From Phaseolus vulgaris (taxonomy: Eukaryota; Streptophyta; Magnoliopsida; Fabales; Fabaceae): a stretch of 64,000 nt of DNA. Below, in pieces: positions 21,930 through 33,630 of this stretch. The position numbers and the translations under genes were made by a program. Each line of letters begins with the position of its first letter. Position 1 is the first letter of the stretch. Location of the stretch: NCBI RefSeq assembly GCF_000499845.2, contig NW_027174144.1, forward strand, positions 17,976-81,975. Reading direction: 5' to 3'. The notes beneath the pieces were generated by a model, which was not told the origin of the DNA, did no database searches, and saw only the letters and a list, made by a program, of their open reading frames with translations.

Positions 21930-24900
21930 ATGAGAAAGATGGTGGAAACCGTTCAAGTCCAGTTGCGCCCGTTGCTGCTGAAGGCGCCATGACTATGGCG
22001 CAGATGGTGGAAATCATGCGTTCGCTGCAGGCGAATGTGGAAGCCTCGCGCATAGTGCAGGCGAGAATGCACGAGGACCTGGTCGCCTCTCAGGCCAGGA
22101 ATGAAGAGCTTAGCAGAGTGACTGAGGAATTGCGTCAAGCTCTTCAGGAGCAGCGAGGGCGTCCAGTCGCTGAAGAGGTCGCGCCGTCAACGCCGCCTCG
22201 CGTTTTCCCTATGCCTTTCGCTCAGGCGATTACAGACACACCAATCCCTGCGAGTGTGGTACCCGTGAAGGCTGTTTTTACCGGCGTGGAGGATCCTGAG
22301 GCACATCTCACCACGTTCCACACGCAGATGATGCTGTCAGGAGGATCGGATGCTGTGTATTGCAAGATGTTCGTAAGCACACTCCAGGGAACAGCACTGG
22401 AATGGTTTGTGAGCCTGCCTACGGGCCACATAACCAACTTCCAACAGTTTTCGAAGATCTTCGTTGAGCAGTACATAGTGAACAAGGCGCCGCCTAGGGT
22501 GTCTTATGATCTGTTCGACATAAGGAAGTACCAGGGAGAGTCCCTCAGGGACTACTTGAATCGTTTTGGGGCGCAGATGGTCCGCTCGCCGGCCAAGGAC
22601 GAAGAGATGCTGGTCTATGCATTCAAGAAGGGCGTGCTGCCGGGACCCTTCTGTGAGGCGTTGATTAGGGTTCACCCCGCCACGTTTGCTGAGGTTAGGC
22701 GACTTGCGGTGGCCCACATTGCCGATGAAAGTGAGGTCGCCAAGAAAAGGGGAAGTGTGGCCCCCGCTAGGCCACGTGCCCAGACTAGGATCCAGCCACA
22801 GAGGGTGCTGGAGACGGCGGCGGCCAGGAGGGATCAGAGGACCCGCCATCCTTATGATCCAAGGAAGAACAAGGGCAGGGGCCCGGGGCGCCCTCAGCCG
22901 GCACGTCGGGAGTACAATCGCCCGCCGAAGCATAAGTTTGTCATGGGGTTGGCGGACCTGATCGCCATTCCCAATATATCAGCTAGGCTGAAGGCGCCCG
23001 AGAAGGTGGGCGACAAGGTGTTGGGACCGAAGCCGGACGCCTGGTGCGAATTCCACCAGGTCTTTGGCCACACCGTGGACTCGTGTTTGGCTTTAGGGTA
23101 CCAGCTCGACGACCTGGTCAAGAGCGGGTTCCTGAATGATTACTTGCTGGATAGAAGGACAGGGGGCGCGTCGAGCTCCCAGCCAGCAGGTGGTGAGGCT
23201 CAGCAGCACGAGATGCCTACCCACGGAGAAATCCACACCATTGCAGGAGGTTTCTCGGGTGGTGGATGCACCGCATCACAGAGGAAGAAGTATGCGAGGT
23301 CTGTGATGACGGTGGACATGTTCGAGGACCACTCGCCGGATGTGGACATTACGTTCACAAAGCAAGATCTTCGGGACGTTGTCCCTCATGACCACGACCC
23401 CATAGTCATCTCGCTGATCACGGCAGGAAGGAAGGTCCACAGGGTTCTGGTGGACCAAGGAAGCTCGGCAGACGTGATGTTCTGGCCGACTTTCACGCAG
23501 TTGGAGCTACCCCTTGACCAGCTGAGGCCCTATGGAGGGTGTTTGTATGGTTTCACTGGCGACCAGGTGGAGGTCAGGGGGTACATTGAGTTGAGGACTA
23601 CGTTTACGGATGAGGCGGGCTCGAGAACAGAGAAAATCAAGTACCTTGTCGTGAACGCTCCTTCAGCATACAACATTCTGTTGGGAAGACCCACGCTCAA
23701 CAGAATAGGCGCTATACCTTCGACCCGGCACATGAAGGTGAAGCTGCCATTTATGGAGGGGGTGGTGATCACCATCAAATCCGACCAGAAAGAAGCAAAG
23801 AAGTGCTATGAGAATAGCCTGAAGAACAAGAGGTCCGTGAGTTATGTGACAACCACCCCGCCTCCCGGTGTGAAGCCCAGGCCGACGGTAATAGAAGAGA
23901 CCGCCGGAAGCGACGTGGTGATGGTGGAAGCTGAGTCGGGGGAGGAGAACGCCGAGCGGGAAGAAGAGGCGAGGAATCGCCCTGAGGAAGCGAGGGAGCT
24001 GGGAATCGCCAGGGCGAAGATCGCCAGAGAAACCAGACCAAAACCCGTCGAGCAGTGGCTCGAAAGGGAAATCGGGGGAAAGATCTTCAAGCTGGGAAGA
24101 TCTCTGGAGGCTGAGCTCTAGGACCAGATCGCCAAGGAGATAGAGCGGCATCTGGATGCGTTCGCGTGGTCCGCTTCGGACATGCCCAGGATCGATCCCG
24201 ACTTCTTGTGCCATAGTTTGGCGATGGACAACCAGGTCAGACCCTAAACCCTGAGGAGAAGGAAGTTCAACGAGGAGAGGAGGCAGGCGATTAGAGACGA
24301 AACCCAGAAGCTCCTCGCTGCAGGCCATATCAGGGAGGTGCAGTACCCTGAGTGGCTGGCCAACGTCGTGCTGGTAAAGAAGAGCAATGGGAAGTGGCGC
24401 ATGTGCGTCGACTTCACTGATCTGAACAAGGCCTGCCCAAAGGACTCATATCCTTTGCCAAGTATAGATGCCCTGGTCAACAATGTTGCGAGGTGTAAGT
24501 TGTTGAGCTTCCTGGATGCCTTCTCGGGGTACAACCAGATAAAGATGCATCCCAGGGATGAAGAGAAGACCGCCTTCATAACCGAGAGATCGTGCTACTG
24601 CTACAAGGTGATGCCATTTGGGCTGAAGAACGCGGGGGCCACGTACCAAAGGTTGAAGGATCGGGTACTTGCACCAATGCTGGGAAGGAATGTGCAAGCC
24701 TACGTAGATGACATGGTCGTGACCTCGCCAGAGAAGAGCAAGCACGTTGCGGACTTGGAGGAATTGTTTACTACGATCGCCAAGTTTAGGTTAAAGCTGA
24801 ATCCCGAGAAGTGCATCTTTGGCGTGGAGGCTGGGAAGTTCTTGGGGTTCCTCTTAACTGAGAGAGAAATAGAAGCCAATCCTGATAAGTGTGCTGCCAT

Positions 24901-27358
24901 CTTGGCGATGAGGAGCCCGGCTACCGTGAAGGAAGTGCAACAGCTTACAGGTCGGATGGCCGCCCTGTCTCGTTTCGTGTCGGCCAGCGGAGAGAAGGGC
25001 CATCCGTATTTTCAGTGTTTAAGGCGGAATAACAAATTTGCCTGGACGAAGGAGTGTGAAGAAGCCTTCGTCAAGCTTAAAGAGTACCTGGCGAGCCTGC
25101 CGGTTTTGTGCAAACCGCTGATGGGGACCCCTCTCAGGTTGTATTTCGCTGTGACTGAGAGGGCGGTGAGTGCGGTGCTCGCCCAAGACCAAGATCAGGC
25201 TCAAAAGCCTATTTATTTTGTCAGCAAGGTCCTGCAAGGCCCCGAAGTAAGATATCAGGCCTTGGAGAAAGCGGCACTGGCAGTGGTTTTTTCGGCGAGA
25301 AGGTTACGCCACTATTTCCACAGCTTCACAATACTGGTGATGACCGACTTGCCCATCCAGAAGGTCTTGAAGAAGCCCGACGTCGCTGGGAGGATGGTGA
25401 AGTGGGCGGTGGAGCTGTCGGAGTTCGATATTAAGTACGAGCCCCGAGGTCCGATTAAGGGGCAGATTTTCGCAGATTTCGTGGTCGAGCTCTCGTCAGA
25501 AGCAACGCCAGTTGAAGGGGATGACTTCCGTTGGGTGCTTTCAGTGGACGGATCATCGAACCAGCAGGGTAGCGGTGCTGGAGTCATCTTGGAAGGGCCC
25601 AACGGAGTGCTGATTGAACAGTCTCTAAGGTTTGCCTTCAAAGCCAGCAACAATCAAGCAGAATATGAGGCGCTGATCGCCGGTATCTTGCTGGCCAAGG
25701 AGATGGGAGCTAGGGTGTTAATGGCTAAGAGTGATTCGCTGTTGGTCACAGGACAAGTTACAGGCGAGTTCCAGGCCAAGGATCCACAAATGGCGGCTTA
25801 CCTGGAGTTTGTACAGGAGTTGAAGAGTTCCTTTGCCTCCTTTGAAGTAGTGCATGTGCCCAGAGAGCAGAATGCCCGAGCTGACTTGCTAGCTAAGCTC
25901 GCCAGTTCAGGCAAGGGGGGTAGGCAGAGGACGGTGATCCAAGAAACTCTGAAGACACCCAGAGCATTTGTGGCAGACCACCTGGTTCTTCAAATAAGCA
26001 GATCGACGGAGAAAGCGGCGAGGAGTCACAGGTCTTTGACCCAGGAGACCTTGAGATCGCCAAGAATATGGGCTTGTCGGGGAGAGAAGGTGAACGTGGC
26101 ACAGGTCTGCGCTACCCATGACCCAGACACCTGGGTAACAGAGTACAAGCGATGCCTGGCGGATGGCCTTCTCCCGCTGGATCCGACGGAGGCCAGGAAG
26201 ATAAAGAAGAACTCCAGCAAGTTCACGATGATTGATGGCGAGTTGTACAGGTTTGGGTTCACTCACCCACTCCTGGAATATGTGCACGGAGAGAAATGTA
26301 CGAGAATTATGGCAGAGCTCCATGAAGGGGTATGTGGAAGCCACGTCGGGGGTCGAGCTCTGGCCGCAAGGACTCTCCGTGCAGGTTACTACTGGCCAAA
26401 AATGAGAAAAGACTGCAAGAAGTATGCGCAGTGCTGCAAGCAATGTCAGCAGCACGCCGATTGGCACAAGGCGCCTCCCGAGTAGTTGAAGTCGATTTAC
26501 AGCCCTTGGCCGTTTCATACATGGGGGATCGACATCCTGGGACCATTCCCGCTTGCGATCAGGCAGATGAAGTACTTGGTGGTGGCGATTGAATATTTCA
26601 CCATGTGGATCGAAGCAGAACCAGTGGCTCAGATCACCGCGCACAAGATCGAGAGCTTCGTATGGAAGAACATCGTGTGCCGGTTTGGTGTGCCCAAGCG
26701 CCTGGTGTCAGACAACGGGACTTAGTTTGCAAGTCACCTGTTAAAGAAGCTGTGCGAAGGGGTGGGAATTCAACAAGTATTTGCATCTGTCGAGCACCCT
26801 CAGACGAATCGCCAAGTAGAGTCAGCCAATCGGGTGTTGCTAAGAGGTTTGAAGAGAAGGCTAGAGAAAGCCAAAGGAAGTTGGGCTGAGGAGGTACCCC
26901 GTATAGTCTGGGCGTACCACACCACCGAGCAGTCAGGAACCCATGAGACCCCATTCAGCCTGGTCTATGGATGCGACGCAATGATTCCAGTGGAAATCCA
27001 AGAGAGCTCGTCGAGATTCCAGAACTTTGTAGCGGAAGACTCGAATGAGGAAAGAAGGTTGAATCTGGATTTGCTGGATGAGGTTAGGGAGGGGGCAAGA
27101 GTGAAGGCTGAGGCAGTGAAAAGAAGGATTGAACGAAGGTATAACTCGAAGGTGATGCCAAGACAGTTTAGAGAAGGCGACCTGGTGATGAGGAAGGCCC
27201 ACCAGTACGAGATGGAGAACAAGCTGTCGCCTAAGTGGACGGGACCGTTCAGGATAACCGAGGCGCTCGGGAACGGCGCCTACCCCTTAGAAACGTTGGA
27301 AGGAGGGGCGATTCCTCGCACTTGGAACGCCACGCACCTCAAGTTATATTACAGTTAA
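21930..27358 (+). pseudogene. gag-pol: Element B gag-pol polyprotein with four in-frame stops
   Basis: One frame runs from about 21960 to 27358. The family ATG (21930) is one base out of this frame because of a small insertion near 21943, so MTMAQM is the first good in-frame start. In order: gag (DAVYCKMFVSTLQG), finger-like CEFHQVFGHTVDSC, protease VLVDQGSSAD (about 23450), RT with an intact YVDD (about 24704-24715), RNase H, archaeal RNase H (from SVDGSSNQQGSGAG), integrase zinc finger, DDE core and C-terminus. Stops are TAG 24119-24121 (CAG in D), TAA 24245-24247, TAG 26483-26485 (GAG in D) and TAG 26723-26725 (CAG in D, in the SDNGTQ motif). The last catalytic region reads NRQVESANR instead of NGQVESANR. 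Confidence 0.94.
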
Positions 27359-27417
27359 GAACTTTGTAAGTAAAAACAAACACGAAGAGCTTTGCAATGT
27401 TTCTGTTAAAACAGTTT

Positions 27418-27470
27418 GAAGGGGGCACTCTTTTTTCCCTAAGGAGGGTTTTTAATGAGGTCCCCCAATA
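27418..27470 (+). other. Conserved post-pol block of B
   Basis: It begins GGGGGCACTCTTTTTTCCCT and continues AAGGAGGGTTTTTAATGAGG, 60 bases after the pol stop. This is the same distance and sequence as in D. Confidence 0.8.
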
Positions 27471-27599
27471 AAGAAGAGTTTTCAAAGTTTAAAGTATTTT
27501 AGATTGCATGCTTGTTGTTTTCCGAAAGTTTTGAAGAAAGACCTTGTCACTTATATGTGATTTAAGGCGAGTTGAAGTTATGTCGCATGCTTTCTAAAA

Positions 27600-28045
27600 A
27601 GTTTCTAAGTCCCCATCGTCTTTCGGCGATTGGCGGCATTAGTTGAAGTTTAAAGTCCTCATCGTCTTTCGGCGATCGGAGGCACCAGTTAAAAGACCTT
27701 AACGCCCTCGCGCGTCCTGAGGCGAGATAAAGACCTCCTCGCCGTCGAGCGAGTGCAGGCGAGAAAGAGTAAAAGTCCTCAGTGCTTCCAGAGGAGAGAA
27801 GATGTAGCCTCTGGGGCAATGTGGAGGCACCAGTAAAAAGTCCTCAGTGCTTTCGGGGGAGAGAAGATGTAGCCCCTGGGGCAATGTGGAGGCACGAGTT
27901 AAAGACCTTCTCGCCGATGAGCGAGTTCAGGCGAGTTAAAGACCTTCTCGCCGATGAGTGAGTTCAGGCGAGTTAAAGACCTTCTCGCCGATGAGCGAGT
28001 TCAGGCAAGATAAAATCCTTCTCGTCTTGAACGAGTTCAGGTATG
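27600..28045 (+). repeat. Minisatellite block of B (about 47, 65 and 37 bp)
   Basis: Two units carry CATCGTCTTTCGGCGAT (27610-27690). Two 65-bp units start AAAAGTCCTCAGTG (27771 and 27836). Three to four 37-bp units are built on GACCTTCTCGCCGATGAGCG (27898-28020). These are the reverse complements of the A units, with different copy numbers. Confidence 0.85.
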
Positions 28046-28634
28046 GTGTAAAGGGTGGAAGAAGTTCAGAGGGTGGCTAAGGTAGGTTCGAAGAGAACGC
28101 CCAGCCACCCGGTTCTTTGTTCTGAAGCTCAGGGAGGTAGAGAAGGATCCGAAAGGCGCCTCTACCCCCAGATGAGGGAACAATGGCCCAGTTGTGAGGG
28201 CCAGAGGAAGCCTACATCGCCAAGACCCTTTGGCGATCAGATTCGGGCGGTGGCACGAGCAAAGGCCCATTTGATGGAGCAGATGAGGTAAGCTATGCCT
28301 TAAGCCGTCAGTTGAAGTGAAACTTGCTATTTAGTGGGTAGTTTTACGACGAAGTTCGCTGCTTTTAAAAGTTTACGAGTTATTAGAATGCTGTTATTCG
28401 AAAGTTGATAGTTTAAGCAGCAAGTAAACAAGTTGCGCCCGCAGAATTGCCAAGTTAATTTCGTTTGAAGTGAATTGTACAAGGGGAGATAAGGCAAACA
28501 GAGAAGTTGTAAGAAGAAGCAGAAAAACTTTATAATAAAGTGGTATCAGTTCAAAATACATATACAAAGAGGAAAGTTATTACAAGAAGTTTGCGCAAGA
28601 GAAAACAAATGAATAAGTGAATGGAGGGAATCAG
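28046..28634. other. Element B spacer, no gene seen
   Basis: This is the 3' flank of the accessory gene. No frame with recognisable domains was found on either strand. Confidence 0.55.
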
Positions 28635-31228
28635 CTAGTCTTCAGAAGGAACGATCTTCCCATCCACCACTTCGTTGTTTAGAGACACCATGGAGAGTTC
28701 CAGATCAGAGTATTGGCAGGCGAACTGCTCCAGGGCGGCGTCAAACCCGACAGCGAGGATTTGGGCAGAGCTCAGCTCGAGTTCTTCAATCTGCTTCTTG
28801 AGCCCCTCGTTCTGCTGTTTTAGTTCTTCAGCCCTCTCCCGAGCTTGAAGAAGGTCTTTAGTAACCCTCCTGTTCTCCGCCTGCGCTTGGGCCAGCTCTG
28901 CGGCGCTCCCTTCGTTTTCCTTTTTGGCCTCGGCGAGCTTAGCCATGGTGTCATCTCTCTCTTTTTCAGTTTTCCCCAAGAGGACCTCCCGATCTACGAA
29001 CCTCTTCTCAAGGTTTTCTACCTTGGCCGCATCTGCTTTAATCGACGCCTCCAGGCCAGCCACCTTGAGACGGTAGGGGACCAACTTGCTCTCCAGCTCA
29101 ATCTTCTCTTGAGCTAAGAGGTGCACCCTATGGCGTAGATCGGTGGCCTCCTTGCGCGCCACCCGCAGCTCGGTGCTCATAGCTTCCTCCACTCGCGAAT
29201 GATCGATCTCCGCCAGCATAAGGTTGCAGGACAACTTCTCCGCCTCGATCCTTATTAGGCGATTCTCCTCTTGGAGCACAGAGATGTCATCCTGGAGTTT
29301 CTTGCTGGAACTCTCCACAGCTTTTGATATGATAGAGGGGAAATCCTCTGCCATCATCTTGAGTTTTGCTGAGAAGGGTTCCCACACCCTTTTAACCTCA
29401 AGGGAAAGGTTTGCTCGTGGAAGCACTGGGGAGCCTGTTGCTGGTTCTCGCCTCCACCTTCTTGAATTGGTTGGTGAGTTGGAGCTTCTTGGCGTGGTGG
29501 TGACGAGGGGGACTCGGTGATGATGATGGGTGAGTTGTGAGCCCCTTCATCCCCGCCTGGTGCAGCTTCCGCAGTTGAGGCTGTTGAAGGAGGACCCTCT
29601 CCAGCAGATACAAATGGCGTGGAGGCGCTTGGGGGGTTCTCCATGAAGTTAGGCTCAGTAGCCTCAATCACGGGGAGTGCAGCCGCCAAGGGAACTGCTT
29701 GAACCGGCGGTGTTGCAGCTGGCGGAGAAGGCAGTGTTGGAGTGGGAGCTGGTGGTGAGGACGGTGTTGATGTTGGAAGAGGAGGTGGAGCAGGTAGTGA
29801 GGAAGGCGCCACCCTTCTTCTTTTTGTGATGAGACCGTCCTCAGTCGCCTCATCGTCTTCTTCTTCATCCTCATGGACCACCTGAGGGGTTTTCCTCTTT
29901 GGCTTCCTAAGGATGAGTTTTTTACGTTGTGGGGCGGGCAGGGCCTCTGAAGGAGCTGGGCCTTTAGGGGGCGATCTGCCCTGGGTAGTGGCGATCTCCA
30001 CCACTAAGTTGGGCACAGTCTGGGAGCCCGACGCCAACCCATGGGCTCGGGCGAGCGCCCTCAATTCAGCCAGTTTTCCTTTGCCCAACATGAGATCTAC
30101 ATAATACAAAGGTATACAGGTCAGCCCAAAGAGAAAGATAAATACATGGGTAGATATGCAAATGAGGCAAACAAGTGATGCAGAAAATAAAAACCAAGTC
30201 TTGTGCACAACAGACAAGACGCCCAGCAACAGTTAACAGAGGTGCAGCACAGGGCAAAGACTTAAGCGTTGAAATAGGCACTAACCTATACGAGCCTCGA
30301 GTTGGTCTTCGAAGAACTCGAAGGAGATGAGCGCAGTGGTGAGGAAGGTGATGTTAGCGTCTGCCACGCTTTTCCAGAAAAGGCACAAGTCCTTATCCAA
30401 ATCACCCATGTTGTCGGGGCTTCTTGGCTTTCTAAAGCTTCTTTTGGAGTCTTTAGTTCCCTTGTTTACCCAGTACAAGGGAAAGCCGTCGAGCAGCAAA
30501 GTGTCCCGATCGTTCTGGCGCACTTGGACGAATTTGCCTTTCCAGTCCTTGTAAGATTGCTGGAAGATAGAGAGGATCGACCTCCCAGCAATTTTGTTCA
30601 GGCTCACCCAAAGGCGATCTCCAGGGTTCTTGGCCTCGAACAGGAAAAGGAACACGTCGACTGAGGCTGGTAGTCCCAGATGTGCGCACACAATTTGGAA
30701 CGCCCGCACGAATGCCCAGCTGTTGGCATGGAGCTGGGCGGCGGCGATGTCGAGCTCGGTTAGTAGTTCCCGCTCGAAACGAGTGAGGGGAAACCTGAGT
30801 TTCACCTTCTTGAATAAGGTGGTGTACACAAAGCAGAACACCTCGCTGTTGTTCCCTTTGTCATCTGTGCAGACCGGCACATCGGGGGGACAAGGCAGCA
30901 CGGTTAGTTTATCATCGTGCTCCTTGTGGAACGACAGGTGGGGCTCGTCCCCTTTCTTCAATCGAAGCACTGCCCCGGCAGAGTTTACTGAAGAAGTCTC
31001 CTTCAGCAAAGTCGAGGTGGCCCATGGGTATAGCTTCTTGTAGTCTGGGGAAGGAATGGAGGCACCTCCGGCGATGGGAGGAGTTGCCTGAGCAAGGTTG
31101 GGGTGAGAGGTTGCAGGCCTCTCAGCCTGGGAGGAGGAAGCACCAGGTGCTCGTGGTGGGTTATGAGCTTGAGATGGAGGGTTTCGTGACGAGGGAGGAG
31201 GATTTGGGGTGATATTTGAACAAGCCAT
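28635..31228 (-). pseudogene. Opposite-strand accessory gene of B (near-intact)
   Basis: The ATG at 31228 gives MACSNITPNPPP. Exon 2 (31228-30286) is fully open and holds the Transposase_28-like core: FPLTRFERELLTELDIAAAQ, NSWAFVRAFQIVCAHLGLP, DVFLFLFEAKNPGDRLWVSL and YKDWKGKFVQVRQNDRD. The phase-1 intron (30285-30097; donor ATAG|GTTAGT, acceptor TGTAG|ATC) restores the frame exactly into ...RI|DLMLGKGKLAEL. Exon 3 (30096-28635) has a basic patch (KKLILRKPKRK), an acidic run, a proline-rich linker and a coiled coil, ending NNEVVDGKIVPSED. One single-base deletion near 29410-29430 breaks exon 3. Apart from that this is the best full-length copy, about 800 residues. A nuclear location is suggested by the basic patches only. 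Confidence 0.85.
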
Positions 31229-31236
31229 CGCGGAAA

Positions 31237-31468
31237 CTGCAAAGGAAAAAGAAAGGGAAAGGTGAGCGAAGGTTGCAGAGGCTGACTCGATTGTGAAAGA
31301 AGGATGAAAAACGAACAAACGAAAGTTCGTTGTAATGGAGACGAAGCCCTAAATTACGAGAAGGGAGAAGCAGAAGAAACAACCCACAGCGTATGCACCA
31401 GGCAGTTAATGGATGATGCGAATCGGTTAAAATGCAGGAAAACTCAACAGAAGAAGTAAAGGGAGTAC
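31237..31468 (-). other. Candidate 5'-UTR intron of the B accessory gene
   Basis: Donor GAAAG|GTACTC (31468 downwards) and acceptor TTTTGCAG|TTTCCGCG end nine bases before the ATG. Position and splice sites match A, I and E. Confidence 0.65.
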
Positions 31469-31805
31469 CTTTCGATGATCAGAAGAACGCTGAAGGAGGT
31501 TGAGGATTCAGAAGGTTGAAGAGCGTCGTGGGTTTTTGCAGAAGAAACTCAGAGCGTTTGAGAAGGCAAAGAGGTGATGGAACAGTAGAAGCGAAATGGG
31601 TTTAAGGGTTTTTCAAATGATTTTTGGAAGCGTAAACGACAACTAAAGATGACCGTCGATGAAGCCACGTGTCGAGCGATTGGAAGAATGTTTGGTGGAG
31701 CGTCAGGAAAGCAGAAAGTACGAACGTTTGGAATTCTGCGCCAGCGCCACGTAGATCGGTAGTGACGTGACTTCTTTAGTCTTTTCGCTGGACAAGTCTT
31801 CGCTT
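31469..31805 (-). promoter_or_regulatory. Probable promoter and leader of the B accessory gene
   Basis: The segment between the 5'-UTR intron and the polypurine tract is conserved with 422-761 of A and with 60291-60627 of I. It contains CCACGTGTCGAGC. No TATA box was clearly recognised, so the promoter call rests on position. Confidence 0.4.
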
Positions 31806-31821
31806 AAGACTGGGGGGCTTG
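31806..31821 (+). other. Polypurine tract of B
   Basis: AAGACTGGGGGGCTTG immediately precedes the 3' LTR. Confidence 0.92.
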
Positions 31822-32715
31822 TGTACCGCCCTAGTAGTCGGAAGTGATGACGTGGCATCGAGCTATTATATAGGCGTGTTGGATGGGACACCTGGTTGGC
31901 AGAAGGGAAGGAAGTCGAGGGGTTCGTGTAGTCGCCAGTTGTTAAGTTGGCGTGCTCCGATCTCCAGCATGCCTAAACCGGCGGTCACCGGGTTGAAGAT
32001 GAAGTCGCCAGATGTGAACCCAGGCGACCAAGTAATTAGAGATCGCCGAAACAAGGACATCGCCGAAGATGAAGGCAGATAGTCATTTCCTAGCTGGCCA
32101 GAGGATGAGGTCGGGAGACAGCTTACTTGAACATATACGGTGAAGCAGGTAGGGCAGATCATGAAGGCGGCCGGCGAGACCACAGGGAAGGTGTGTACGA
32201 AGGCACCCGAACTCGCCATCTAGAAGAGATCACGCTCCAAGGCATCTATGCACTGAGTATATCATGCATAAGTAACTTAGCCAAAAAACCTGAAGAATAA
32301 GAAGTAGCGCCCAAGTCAAGGATGCTCCAGATGATGGCACGTGTACAGCTGGATGCGAGCCACGTGTCCAGATGTGTAACTGCCAGGAGAGAGAAAGTGC
32401 CCAGGTATATAAGAGTTTCTAACGAACTTCTGAGGTACGCACGCGTTTAGATTACTTCTTTACAACTGCGAGAACGAGAGTACGCTGAGAGAGAACTTCT
32501 CACGGTTCCTTAGAGTTCTTGAGTTTTTCTCTGAAGTAATTGGTGGTTCAGTCACTGACTTGGGCGTCGGAGCGTGATCGGCCGCAGCGGCGCCGTTTCG
32601 TCTTTTGCAGGTTCTGGAGGTGGATCGCGGTGAAGGACGGAGGCTAACACGGCGCAGAAGTCAATCCAAGTTTGACGAGGCAGGGCTCCAGCGTTTTGGT
32701 CAACAGGCAGGATCA
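31822..32715 (+). repeat. Element B 3' LTR
   Basis: This 894-bp LTR aligns with 20731-21625 from TGTACCGCCC to GGCAGGATCA, with about fourteen substitutions by eye. Confidence 0.95.
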
Positions 32716-32720
32716 ATTAC
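32716..32720. repeat. Right target-site duplication of element B (ATTAC)
   Basis: It is identical to 20726-20730 and defines both element ends. Confidence 0.95.
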
Positions 32721-32866
32721 AATTACTGGAAGCTATAAAATAGGAATACTAACAACCCTGTAAACTGATCATTAATGCAATAATAACGGTAAATAATTTA
32801 AGAGTAATAAAATCTGAATTAATAACCAACATTTAAGGCTAATAAAATCTGAATTAATGACCAACA
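32721..32866 (-). repeat. Probable 3' LTR start of an old Copia element
   Basis: On the minus strand a purine-rich tract (AAGAGAGGA, 32875-32867) is followed by TGTTGGTCATTAATTCAG at 32866, a likely LTR start. The segment contains a short direct duplication of AATAAAATCTGAATTAAT. The LTR would continue left across the B insertion into 20311-20730. Confidence 0.5.
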
Positions 32867-33625
32867 TCCTCTCTTAATCTGATTTAGAACAACCTTCAGG
32901 CCCAACAGATCTCTTAACTTGATGAAAGCATCGATCTTCAATGGCTTAGTGAGACTATCTGCAATCTGATCTTCTGATCTACAGTATTCCAATTTGATAA
33001 TGTTCTTCCCAACTTGGTCTCGCAGAAAGTGATATTGAATATCAATGTGTTTTCTTCTTTAATGAAAAACCAGATTCCTTGCAAGATTGACATTGTCAAC
33101 ATAGATCTTGATTGGAACATATAGAATAAAACCAATTTGAGTCATGATATTGCTAAGCCAAATTGATTGACAAGCACTTGCTGCTACTACATACTCAGCT
33201 TCACAAGTAGATAATGCAACAATTGACTGTTTCTTTGATGACCACAAGCAAACAGTATTTTCGATCATAAAACAATGACCACTTTTGCTCTTCCTCTCGT
33301 TTGAATCTCCACCCCAACCACTGTCTGAGTATCTGACGATCTCAATCTTCTTCGATGAAGAGTAAAATAGACCAAAAGTTGTAGTACCTTTGATGTAGCG
33401 CATAAATCTCTTTATAGTTTGTAAATGAACTTGTCGAGGTGACTCCATGTATCGACTGACCAATCCCACAACATAACATATGTCGGGTCTAGTACACGTG
33501 AGATATTTAAGGCTCCCAACAATCTGCTTAAAGTATGTTCCATCTACAGTTGTCCCATCACCTTCCTTCGTAAGCTTAATTCCTATTTCAATTGGAGTCT
33601 TAACTGGTTTGAATCCTCCATCTTA
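32823..33625 (-). pseudogene. pol: Old Ty1/Copia RT C-terminus and RNase H remnant
   Basis: The frame reads GFKPVKTPIEIGIKL, then DGTYFKQIVGSLKYL, TRPDICYVVGLVSRYMESPR, FGLFYSSS, SKSGHCFMIE, STCEAEYVVAAS and VDNVNLARNLVFH. This is the end of Copia RT and its RNase H. An in-frame TAA near 33059 replaces the usual glycine after VFH. The frame then continues HIDIQYHFLRDQVGKN to about 32880. The upstream part is cut off at 33630 by Copia element H. Confidence 0.88.
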
Positions 33626-33630
33626 AACTT

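Larger units (their letters stand above)
20731..32715 (+). mobile_element. Element B: complete Tat-lineage Gypsy retrotransposon, family 1
   Basis: At 11985 bp this is the only uninterrupted element in the window. The order is 5' LTR, PBS, gag-pol (21930-27358), post-pol block, minisatellites, opposite-strand accessory gene (31228-28635), polypurine tract and 3' LTR. It is flanked by a perfect 5-bp duplication, ATTAC. The two LTRs differ by about fourteen substitutions and one indel by eye, so it is older than A and E. gag-pol has four in-frame stops, so it is not autonomous. Confidence 0.96.

Noticed and set aside
22337..26644. Minus-strand frames across B gag-pol (up to 245 codons)
   Set aside because: They mirror the coding strand. 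The same shadow frames recur in A, D and E simply because the coding sequence is conserved.
28055..28291. Small frame in the B spacer
   Set aside because: No homologous frame is kept in A or D, and the composition follows the spacer repeats.
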